Part shown: piece after piece, positions 1 through 5,142 of the stretch
How positions within the stretch are numbered: the first letter of the stretch is position 1
Layout of the letters: each line of letters opens with the position of its first letter
Assembly (NCBI GenBank): GCA_020722825.1
Contig: DYKC01000077.1
Coordinates: forward strand, 1 to 5,181
Reading direction: 5' to 3'
Length of the DNA stretch: 5,181 nt
DNA from: Vermiphilus sp.
Lineage (GTDB): Bacteria; Ratteibacteria; UBA8468; B48-G9; JAFGKM01
Made by a program: the position numbers and the translations under genes
Notes under the pieces: model-generated
What the model saw: the letters and a program-made list of their open reading frames with translations, nothing else
The model's database searches: none
Told to the model about the DNA's origin: nothing

Positions 1-23
1 CTCAGGCAATTTTTTCTGAAGTG

Positions 24-53
24 TTGACAAAGGGTATTTATGTGAGGTAACAT
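24..53 (+). promoter_or_regulatory. Putative sigma-70-type promoter of the 5S rRNA gene
   Basis: A perfect -35 hexamer TTGACA is at 24-29. A weaker -10 candidate, TAACAT at 48-53, follows after an 18-nt spacer. Transcription starting about 7 nt further on would begin near 60-61, which is where the terminal helix of the 5S rRNA starts. A better-looking TATAAC at 53-58 would need a 23-nt spacer, which is too long. The agreement between the predicted start and the RNA end supports the call, but the -10 is imperfect. The 5S could also be cut from a longer rRNA transcript entering from before the window. Confidence 0.45.
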
Positions 54-60
54 ATAACGT

Positions 61-181
61 GTCTCTGGCAACCATAGCGAAAGGGAAACACCCGTTCCCA
101 TCCCGAACACGGCCGTTAAGCCTTTCAGCGCCGATGGTACTGCACCCGAAAGAGTGTGGGAGAGTAGGTGTTGCCAGGGAC
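61..181 (+). rRNA. rrf: 5S ribosomal RNA
   Basis: This is a complete 5S rRNA, the small RNA of the large ribosomal subunit. The terminal helix I is visible as GTCTCTGGCAAC (61-72) pairing with GTTGCCAGGGAC (170-181). Between the arms lie the conserved 5S blocks: CCCGTTCCCATCCCGAACAC at 91-110, GGCCGTTAAGC just after it, CGCCGATGGTACTGC around 129-143, and GTGGGAGAGTAGGT around 155-169. The ends are taken from the helix; the mature RNA may be trimmed by one to four nucleotides at each end, to about 117-120 nt. No 23S or tRNA sequence can be recognised in the 60 bases upstream, so whether this copy belongs to an rRNA operon cannot be decided here. Confidence 0.95.
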
Positions 182-193
182 ATTTATTTTTCT
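168..193 (+). terminator. Possible terminator after the 5S rRNA
   Basis: The 3' arm of 5S helix I (170-181) is followed at once by a T-rich tract, ATTTATTTTTCT (182-193). The 12-bp terminal helix plus the T tract could end transcription in the manner of an intrinsic terminator. No separate hairpin is seen between the 5S and the next promoter. The T tract is interrupted by an A, so the call is tentative. Confidence 0.3.
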
Positions 194-206
194 CCGCTTT
201 CAATTC

Positions 207-241
207 ATACCAGATTTTCACCAATTGTAAAAATCTGATAT
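207..241 (+). promoter_or_regulatory. 35-bp palindrome over the core promoter, candidate operator
   Basis: The segment is symmetric about position 224, with 14 of 17 base pairs matching. The perfect core arms are CAGATTTT (211-218) and AAAATCTG (230-237). They are extended outward by ATA/TAT beyond one mismatch, and inward by AC/GT and A/T pairs. The dyad spans the -35/-10 spacer and touches the -10 hexamer of the promoter that drives the EF-G-like gene, a usual place for a repressor site. No T tract follows on either strand, so it does not look like a terminator. The binding protein is unknown and the operator role is inferred from position and symmetry alone. Confidence 0.5.
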
Positions 242-244
242 AAT
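215..244 (+). promoter_or_regulatory. Promoter of the EF-G-like / bifunctional nuclease unit
   Basis: A perfect -10 hexamer TATAAT is at 239-244, with the extended -10 TG at 236-237 (TGATATAAT). The -35 is weaker: TTTTCA at 215-220 (18-nt spacer) or TTTCAC at 216-221 (17-nt spacer). An extended -10 commonly offsets a poor -35. Transcription would start near 251, giving a leader of about 78 nt. That leader contains a weak hairpin, CAAAAG (254-259) with CTTTTG (272-277), and a small TTGAA/TTCAA hairpin (275-287) followed by CTTTTTT. A minor attenuator role for these is possible but not supported further. Confidence 0.7.
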
Positions 245-328
245 AATGAATTACAAAAGGTTCTGGTTAATCTTTTGAATTTTTCAACTTTTTTGGCTTT
301 TCGGTATTATTCAGGAGGAGGTTATTAA

Positions 329-2350
329 ATGGGAAAGGTTTTCAATATTGGAATCTTTGGAGGTAATAAGACAGGCAAAACACTGCTTGCGGAAGTAATG
401 TTATACAAAGCAGGAATGATTGACAGGATAGGAAGTATATCAGAAGGAACCACCACCCTTGATTATGACGAGGAAGAAATCAAGAGGCAGATGAGTATTA
501 ATCTAAGCATAGGCTACATTAAGAAGGGTAAAGATGATATACTATATCTTGTAGATACTCCGGGATACATGGATTTTATCGGAGAGCAGATTGCCGGCGC
601 GGAGGCGGCTGATACTGCTATACTTAACATCTCTGCTGATGAAGGGATGGATATGGGTGCTGAAAAATTCTGGGAGATTGTTTCAGGGAAGAAAAAACCC
701 ACCGTTGTTTTTATAAATAAACTGGATCTGACGGATAACTCTTTTGACAAACTGTGGAATGAGATGGAAGCAGTATTCGGCAAAAAACTTATACTTGTAA
801 CCGCACCTGTGTATGAAAACGGAAATTTAGCCGGCGTTACCGACCTTCTTGACAGAAAAAACGTAGATAACCAGCATTTTCAGAAATATATCCAGCAGTC
901 AATGGATATTATCGCAGAACTGGATGATACCCTGATGGAAAAATATCTTGAAGGGGCGGAAATCTCTATTGATGAGATGGCACGTTATGTAAAACAGGGG
1001 ATTTTAGAAGGCAGGGTTATCCCTGTACTTTCAGGCTCGGCAATAAAGCAGATGGGGATGGAAGAACTGACAGACTTTATATTCAATTACATACCTTCTT
1101 CTGAAGAACTTCCTCCTTTAAAGGTCAGTACTGCGGACGGACAGGAGAAAGAGATAGACAGAAAAGAAGGACAAACTCTTGCTGGGATAGTGGTAAAGAC
1201 CATTTTTGACCCTTTTGCCGGCAAACTTTCCTATCTGCGTGTTTTCTCCGGAAAACTCAAGTCAAACTCCCAGTTTTTAAATTCTACCAAGAACACAAAA
1301 GAACGGGTGGGGCAGTTACTCAGGATGCAAGGGAAAAAACAGGAGCCTGTGGCGGAAGCCCTTCCCGGTGAAGTTGTTGCAGTGGCGAAACTGTCCAGCG
1401 CAGAGGCTTTTGATATATTTTGTCAGCCGAACAACTCTTTAAACTTTCCTGTGATCCGACCGCCGGAGGGAGCAGTTTCTTATTCCATAAGGCCGAAGGT
1501 GAAAGGGGCCGAGGATAAACTTGGCAATGCGATAAACAGAATAGTGGAAGAGGACCCTACCATTAACGTATACAAGGATGACGAAACAGGAGAGACAATT
1601 ATTACCGGTATGGGCGACCTGCATATAGATATAGCGATAAACAAGTTTAAGAATAAGTTTGGTGTTGAGGTTGACAAAGGTATACCCAAGATAGCATACA
1701 AAGAAACAATTACGACCCCTGCAAATGCTGAAGGAAAACACAAAAAACAGACTGGTGGCAGAGGACAGTACGGGCACTGTTTTATCAAGGTAGAACCTTT
1801 GCCCAGGGGAGGGGGATTTGAGTTTGTGGATGAGGTTGTCGGTGGTGCAATCCCCAGGCAGTTTATCCCGTCGGTGGAAAAGGGGATAAAAGCAGGCATG
1901 AAAAAGGGTAGTATGGCAGGTTATCCTGTGGTTGATATAAGAGTAAGGCTCTATGATGGGACATACCATCCAGTGGATTCTTCAGATATTGCCTTTCAAC
2001 TGGCAGGTATTCTTGCCCTTCAGAAGGCCTTACAGGAGGGCAATCCCATACTCCTTGAACCGATAGTAAATGTAGAAATAAGGGTACCGCAGGACGTCGT
2101 GGGAGATGTTATAGGGACAGTCAATGCAAAAAGAGGCAAGGTGCTGGATATGTTGCTTTCCGGTAAAACTCAGGTGATTAAGGCACAGGTTCCACTTGCG
2201 GAAATGGCTAATTATACCAACGAATTGCGGTCAATCACGAGCGGGAAAGGAACATTTACTATGGCCTTTTCAAATTATGAGGTTGTGCCACCGCACATAG
2301 CCCAGAAGATAGTTGACGAGAGAAAGCGAGAGAAAGAATCACATGGATGA
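329..2350 (+). CDS. EF-G-like translational GTPase (EF-G-2 class)
   Basis: This 673-residue protein has the full five-domain layout of elongation factor G, the cytoplasmic GTPase that drives ribosomal translocation. The G domain carries a P-loop GGNKTGKT (11-18), switch I around EGTTTLDY (39-46), switch II DTPGYMDF (76-83), NKLD (130-133) and SGSA (235-238). Domain II follows from about 280, and domain III includes GMGDLHIDI (427-435). Domain IV includes GGRGQYG (476-482) and the tip YHPVDSSDIAF (546-556). Domain V contains GDVIGTVNAKRG (592-603) and ends near NYEVVPP. The canonical EF-G P-loop AHxDxGKT and the catalytic histidine of DTPGHVDF are absent; Tyr80 stands in that place. As I recall, Thermus EF-G-2 has a similar DAPGYGDF motif. 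The gene is therefore called a paralogue rather than the main fusA, and its exact role is unsettled. The start is fixed by AGGAGGAGG at 313-321, 7 nt before the ATG. Confidence 0.9.
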   Translation: MGKVFNIGIFGGNKTGKTLLAEVMLYKAGMIDRIGSISEGTTTLDYDEEEIKRQMSINLSIGYIKKGKDDILYLVDTPGYMDFIGEQIAGAEAADTAILNISADEGMDMGAEKFWEIVSGKKKPTVVFINKLDLTDNSFDKLWNEMEAVFGKKLILVTAPVYENGNLAGVTDLLDRKNVDNQHFQKYIQQSMDIIAELDDTLMEKYLEGAEISIDEMARYVKQGILEGRVIPVLSGSAIKQMGMEELTDFIFNYIPSSEELPPLKVSTADGQEKEIDRKEGQTLAGIVVKTIFDPFAGKLSYLRVFSGKLKSNSQFLNSTKNTKERVGQLLRMQGKKQEPVAEALPGEVVAVAKLSSAEAFDIFCQPNNSLNFPVIRPPEGAVSYSIRPKVKGAEDKLGNAINRIVEEDPTINVYKDDETGETIITGMGDLHIDIAINKFKNKFGVEVDKGIPKIAYKETITTPANAEGKHKKQTGGRGQYGHCFIKVEPLPRGGGFEFVDEVVGGAIPRQFIPSVEKGIKAGMKKGSMAGYPVVDIRVRLYDGTYHPVDSSDIAFQLAGILALQKALQEGNPILLEPIVNVEIRVPQDVVGDVIGTVNAKRGKVLDMLLSGKTQVIKAQVPLAEMANYTNELRSITSGKGTFTMAFSNYEVVPPHIAQKIVDERKREKESHG

Positions 2351-2888
2351 AAAAAACATGGTAAAGGTGAAGGTTGAAGGTGTGGTGCTCAATCTTTTGA
2401 GCAACTCGCCTGTGGTTATTCTGAAAAGTGCAGAGGGGAAGGTTTTACCCATCGTTGTAGGTATTTTTGAGGCACAGGCAATACTTTTAATTCTTGAGGA
2501 GGCAACGTTTCCCAGACCTCTTACCCACGATCTGTTGAAAAATGTCATAGAGATTCTTGGATACAGGTTTATCCGGCTGGAAATCCCTGCGGTGAAAAAT
2601 AACGTATATTATGCAAATATGATTGTTCAGAAGGGTAAATCCACAAAGAGCATAGACTGCCGTCCCAGTGATGGAATCGCTCTTGCCTTAAGGTTTAAGG
2701 CGCCTATCTTTGTTGAGGAAAAACTGCTGGCCAAGGTAGAGATAATGAAGTATTATGCTGGAAACAAGAAATTTGTGAAAGCGACAGATCTCAGCAAACC
2801 CATAGGGAAGAAAGAGGTTGAGAAGTTCAGGAAGGTTATAGAGAATATGAGTGCAAAAGAGTTCTGGGAGAAACTGAAAAAAGAGTGA
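2343..2888 (+). CDS. Bifunctional nuclease family protein (DUF151)
   Basis: The 181-residue product matches the bifunctional nuclease (BFN) / DUF151 family. Members have a compact alpha/beta domain; plant relatives have been reported to cleave RNA and DNA, but the bacterial role is poorly defined. Visible family features are LPIVVGIFEAQAI (35-47), RPLTHDLL (58-65), the Tyr-rich strand VYYANMIVQ (88-96) and the signature SIDCRPSDGIALALR (103-117). A lysine-rich helical tail follows from about 155. Cys106 and Gly111 are where I expect Ala in many relatives. No signal peptide or membrane segment is seen. The chosen ATG overlaps the end of the EF-G-like gene by 8 nt (ATGGATGA), suggesting translational coupling. 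A TTG ten codons upstream (2313) and an ATG five codons downstream (2358) are the alternatives; no strong Shine-Dalgarno decides between them. No convincing terminator follows the stop. Confidence 0.85.
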   Translation: MDEKNMVKVKVEGVVLNLLSNSPVVILKSAEGKVLPIVVGIFEAQAILLILEEATFPRPLTHDLLKNVIEILGYRFIRLEIPAVKNNVYYANMIVQKGKSTKSIDCRPSDGIALALRFKAPIFVEEKLLAKVEIMKYYAGNKKFVKATDLSKPIGKKEVEKFRKVIENMSAKEFWEKLKKE

Positions 2889-2962
2889 TACCTACCGCTT
2901 GTCATTGTGAGAAGACAGGATTTTAAAAACGAAATCATTAACCCCTCATAATTAGAGTGTAG

Positions 2963-3045
2963 AGGCGAAGAGATATACAATAGTTATATATGAACCTCGT
3001 TCCTGATATATGCAAACTTCGCCTGCGGTATAGATTTGTATATCT
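2963..3045 (+). repeat. Crossing inverted repeats between the two transcription units
   Basis: Two perfect inverted repeats interlock here. AGGCGAAG (2963-2970) pairs with CTTCGCCT (3017-3024), and AGATATACAA (2971-2980) pairs with TTGTATATCT (3036-3045). The left arms are adjacent, but the right arms come in the same order rather than reversed, so the two helices cannot nest. In RNA they would be alternatives or form a pseudoknot. A direct repeat TGTATATC (3037-3044 and 3048-3055) and a third pair, CGGTATA (3026-3032) with TATACCG (3060-3066), lie alongside. The rest of 2889-3123 shows no gene and no clear terminator. The function is unknown; the region may bind a regulator or act in read-through transcripts. 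Confidence 0.5.
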
Positions 3046-3065
3046 ACTGTATATCAGCGTATACC
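3036..3065 (+). promoter_or_regulatory. Candidate promoter of yebC-ruvC-ruvA
   Basis: TTGTAT (3036-3041) and TATACC (3060-3065) are separated by 18 nt and each matches four of six consensus bases. The predicted start falls near 3072, inside the LexA box. An alternative -10, TATAAC (3083-3088), matches five of six bases but has only a poor -35 around 3060, and the LexA box would then sit in its spacer. In both cases the box would block polymerase. The exact promoter is uncertain. Confidence 0.4.
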
Positions 3066-3081
3066 GGGAACGTATGTTCCC
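3066..3081 (+). promoter_or_regulatory. LexA (SOS) box upstream of yebC-ruvC-ruvA
   Basis: The dyad GGGAACGTATGTTCCC contains GGAACGTATGTTCC at 3067-3080. This matches the Bacillus-type LexA/DinR consensus CGAACRNRYGTTYC at 13 of 14 positions; only the first base differs. It lies 42 bp before the yebC start, over or beside the likely promoter. RuvA and RuvB are known SOS-induced proteins in both E. coli and Bacillus subtilis, which makes LexA control of this operon plausible. As RNA it could also form a 6-bp hairpin with a 4-nt loop, but no T tract follows, so it is not a terminator. Direct LexA binding is inferred. Confidence 0.75.
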
Positions 3082-3110
3082 ATATAACGATTTTCAAGAG
3101 AGTTCGGGGG

Positions 3111-3118
3111 AAAGGAGG
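3111..3118 (+). promoter_or_regulatory. Strong ribosome binding site of yebC
   Basis: AAAGGAGG at 3111-3118 is an extended Shine-Dalgarno match, 5 nt before the ATG at 3124. It fixes the yebC start and is the only strong ribosome binding site of this three-gene unit. Confidence 0.85.
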
Positions 3119-3123
3119 CAAAT

Positions 3124-3873
3124 ATGTCAGGACATTCCAAGTGGCACAGTATCAAGCACAAAAAGATGGCTACTGATGCCAAAAGAGGTAAGATGTTTAC
3201 CAAGTTTATAAGGGAAATAATGATGGCGGCAAAGATGGGTGGGGGGAACCCTGATACGAACCCGCGTTTAAGGATGGTTATAGACAAGGCGAAAAGTTTC
3301 AATATGCCCAATGACAACATTCAGCGCGCCATCAAAAAGGGCTGCGGGGAGGAAGGAGGCGTCCAGTTTGAGCAGGTTACATATGAGGGTTATGGACCTG
3401 GAGGAGTGGCGGTATACGTGGAGGTTCTGACTGACAACAAAAACCGGAGTGCCTCAGAGATACGCTCTATTTTTTCCAAGCAGAACGGTAGTCTTGGAGG
3501 TGCGGGCAGTGTATCCTGGTTGTTTGAAAGGAAGGGGATTATCACTGTAAAGAAAGAAAAAATAAAGGAAGACGAACTTCTTGAAATAATTCTTGACCTA
3601 GGAGCTGAAGATATGACGGTGGAAGATGATGTTTACGAAATAATAACCCCTCCTGAAAATTTTGACTCTGTAAAAAACGCACTTGTTGAAAAAAAGATTG
3701 AGCTGGAGGATGGAAGTATTACCTTTGTACCTAAAAACACGGTCAGGGTAGAGGGGAAAACAGCAGAGCAGGTGTTGAAACTTCTGGAGGCGCTTGAGGA
3801 CCATGATGACGTGCAGGCTGCTTATGCCAACTTTGATATACCTGATGATATAGCCAATGCCGTCCGACCATAG
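3124..3873 (+). CDS. yebC: YebC/PmpR/TACO1 family protein
   Basis: This 249-residue protein is a full-length YebC-family member, close to the usual length of about 245. The N-terminal block MSGHSKWHSIKHKK (1-14) and the helical segment LRMVIDKAKSFNMPNDNIQ (49-67) are family signatures. They are followed by YEGYGPGG (87-94), DNKNR (104-108) and the glycine-rich LGGAGSVSWLFERKG (114-128). The C-terminal domain ends with LEALEDHDDVQAAYANFDIP (221-240). Family members have been described as transcription regulators (PmpR), as the mitochondrial translation activator TACO1, and more recently as factors that relieve ribosome stalling at proline stretches. Which role applies here cannot be read from the sequence. 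It is the first gene of a unit with ruvC and ruvA, a common bacterial arrangement, and sits directly behind the LexA box. Confidence 0.95.
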   Translation: MSGHSKWHSIKHKKMATDAKRGKMFTKFIREIMMAAKMGGGNPDTNPRLRMVIDKAKSFNMPNDNIQRAIKKGCGEEGGVQFEQVTYEGYGPGGVAVYVEVLTDNKNRSASEIRSIFSKQNGSLGGAGSVSWLFERKGIITVKKEKIKEDELLEIILDLGAEDMTVEDDVYEIITPPENFDSVKNALVEKKIELEDGSITFVPKNTVRVEGKTAEQVLKLLEALEDHDDVQAAYANFDIPDDIANAVRP

Positions 3874-3875
3874 AG

Positions 3876-4379
3876 ATGAGAATACTTGGGATTGACCCCG
3901 GAGTTAACAGGGTAGGATACGGACTGGTGGAACACAAAAACGGGCAGGATTTTGTGCTGTGTACCGGGACCATAGTCTCGCCCGCCAAAGAGCCTTATCA
4001 AAAGAAGATTCCGCATATAACTAAAAGATTTGAAGAACTGCTGGATGAACTGCAGCCGGATGTGGTTGTTATAGAAGAGATATATCTGGCAAAGAACTTT
4101 CAGATTGCTTTAAAGATAGGACAGGTAATGGGAATTCTCCTCAGTATGGTAGTAAAGAAAAACCTTGACTTTTATCTTGTTTCCCCGAGGGAGATTAAGC
4201 AGAACATTACCGGTAGAGGGTCTGCTACCAAGGAACAGGTACAATATATGCTAAAGCACATAACAGGTTATAAAGACTTCAAAAGCGAGGATGAAAGCGA
4301 TGCTGTTGCGGTGGCTATCTCTTATGTAAACAGCAAAAAAGAGTATGATTTACTACATTCAGGGCAAACTAATTTTTAA
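3876..4379 (+). CDS. ruvC: Holliday-junction resolvase RuvC
   Basis: RuvC is a dimeric, metal-dependent endonuclease that resolves four-way DNA junctions left by recombination, acting with RuvA and RuvB. The 167 residues are the normal length. The RNase H-like fold begins with MRILGIDPGVNRVGYGLVE, in which Asp7 is the first metal ligand. The second acidic residue is Glu67 in VVVIEEIY. The C-terminal acidic pair is Asp139 and Asp142 in DESDAVAVAI, with the family's Asp-x-x-Asp spacing. All four catalytic residues are therefore present. The segment SPREIKQNITGRGSATKEQV (103-122) is the usual conserved region. Only 2 nt separate the yebC stop from this ATG and no clear Shine-Dalgarno is visible, so translation is probably coupled to yebC. 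Confidence 0.96.
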   Translation: MRILGIDPGVNRVGYGLVEHKNGQDFVLCTGTIVSPAKEPYQKKIPHITKRFEELLDELQPDVVVIEEIYLAKNFQIALKIGQVMGILLSMVVKKNLDFYLVSPREIKQNITGRGSATKEQVQYMLKHITGYKDFKSEDESDAVAVAISYVNSKKEYDLLHSGQTNF

Positions 4380-4932
4380 ATCTCCTGCCAGGGTGGTGGT
4401 GGAAAATAGCGGGATTGCTTATATTTTGAATGTTTCTCTTGAAACTGCCCAGTCAATAGGGGAAGAAGGTGACAATGTGCGTTTATTTGCTGTCCAGCAG
4501 ATACGCGAGGAAGAGATAAGTCTTTTCGGATTTGCAACGGAGAAAGAAAGAGAGACATTCCTTATGCTTCTTGCGGTCCCAGGCATAGGGCCAAAGGTGG
4601 CTCTCAGGATTCTTTCAGGACTCAGTACGCAGGAGTTGTACCAGGCGATACTCTCAGAGGACGCATCTGCTTTCACAGGCATTCCCGGCGTGGGGAAAAA
4701 GACCGGAGAACGTCTGATAGTTGAGTTAAAACAGAAGGTTGAAAAGATGCCTGTCTTTGCAGAAAAAACGGCAGAAGAGGAAAGAGAGGTTTTTGCGAGT
4801 GCTGTTGAGGCACTGACGGTACTGGGCTACAAGAGAAGAGATGCGTCGGTTACTGTTGGCAGGATAATGAAAGAGGCAGGAAAGAAGATGAGCATTGAAG
4901 AGATTATAAGAGAGGCACTCAAAAAGGGGTAA
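4345..4932 (+). CDS. ruvA: Holliday-junction DNA-binding protein RuvA
   Basis: RuvA is the tetrameric protein that holds the Holliday junction in an open square and loads the RuvB branch-migration motor. At 195 residues it is about normal length. The N-terminal OB-fold domain (1-62) opens with MIYYIQGKLI. Its acidic pin is Glu55-Glu57 in REEEISLFGF, matching Glu55/Asp56 of E. coli. Two helix-hairpin-helix motifs follow: VPGIGPKVALRIL (78-90) and IPGVGKKTGERLIVEL (113-128). A linker leads to the C-terminal RuvB-binding domain III (about 147-195). The start lies 35 nt inside ruvC in another frame. It is supported by the family-typical N-terminus, while the ribosome site is weak (AAAGAG region), so translational coupling is likely. 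ruvB, often next, is not found within the window. Confidence 0.96.
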   Translation: MIYYIQGKLIFKSPARVVVENSGIAYILNVSLETAQSIGEEGDNVRLFAVQQIREEEISLFGFATEKERETFLMLLAVPGIGPKVALRILSGLSTQELYQAILSEDASAFTGIPGVGKKTGERLIVELKQKVEKMPVFAEKTAEEEREVFASAVEALTVLGYKRRDASVTVGRIMKEAGKKMSIEEIIREALKKG

Positions 4933-4940
4933 CACCAAAT

Positions 4941-5019
4941 TGCCTTCTAAAGTGGAAGATGAAAACGAAAATTCAATATAAGAGGGAAAAAGATAAACCC
5001 TTTTTGTAAAAAGAAGGCA
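4941..5019 (+). repeat. 79-nt element bounded by an 8-bp inverted repeat
   Basis: TGCCTTCT (4941-4948) and AGAAGGCA (5012-5019) are perfect inverted repeats just after ruvA. The interior holds a smaller nested hairpin (4980-5004). The ends could be the base of an RNA structure in the ruv mRNA tail or the ends of a very small mobile-element remnant. No convincing target duplication flanks them; only AAT appears near both ends, offset by one base on the right. Confidence 0.4.
4980..5005 (+). terminator. Weak terminator candidate for the ruv operon
   Basis: AAGAGGG (4980-4986) can pair with CCCTTTT (4998-5004), including one G-T pair, around an 11-nt loop. The T run 5001-5005 overlaps the right arm and is followed by GTAAAA. 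The stem has only three G-C pairs, so termination would be inefficient. It is the best candidate between ruvA and the next gene. Confidence 0.3.
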
Positions 5020-5030
5020 TAATATTAACC

Positions 5031-5128
5031 GTACCTTACAGGGTAATGTCTTAAAATGTCTGGAAAAAGATAATGGTGTGAGGTATCCTATTAACGGATA
5101 AAAGAAGTTAACAAGAGGGAAAATCCCT
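5031..5128 (+). other. Possible structured leader of the downstream gene
   Basis: GTACCTTACA (5031-5040) can pair with TGTGAGGTAT (5077-5086) over ten base pairs, two of them G-U. The right arm overlaps a competing hairpin, TATCC (5084-5088) with GGATA (5096-5100). A third hairpin, AGGGA (5116-5120) with TCCCT (5124-5128), ends 2 nt before the ribosome binding site of the next gene. Alternative pairing close to a start codon is typical of regulated leaders, but I do not recognise a known riboswitch class. No convincing promoter was found in 4933-5142. Confidence 0.3.
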
Positions 5129-5142
5129 GAAAGGAGAACAAC

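Noticed and set aside
207..241. Reading the palindrome as a terminator for the 5S transcript
   Set aside because: No T tract follows the hairpin on either strand and it coincides with a strong promoter.
1439..1969. Long open frames on the - strand (176 and 139 codons) inside the EF-G-like gene
   Set aside because: They lie wholly antisense to a clearly conserved protein, have no ribosome site or recognisable motif, and are expected by chance opposite a long gene.
2313..2342. Upstream TTG start for the bifunctional nuclease gene
   Set aside because: It would add ten charged residues not typical of the family and deepen the overlap with the EF-G-like gene; the ATG at 2343 fits better.
2992..3003. 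Second LexA-like site GAACCTCGTTCC
   Set aside because: The half-sites are 3 nt apart instead of the required 4, so LexA would not be expected to bind it well.
2990..3211. A 73-codon + strand frame starting in the intergenic region and running into yebC
   Set aside because: It has no Shine-Dalgarno, overlaps yebC in another frame, and its product resembles nothing I know.
4941..5019. Classifying the 79-nt inverted-repeat element as a MITE or insertion sequence
   Set aside because: The ends are short, no clear target duplication flanks them, and there is no coding content.
5031..5100. A known riboswitch (purine, glycine, SAM, TPP, c-di-GMP)
   Set aside because: None of the conserved core motifs of these classes that I know is present.
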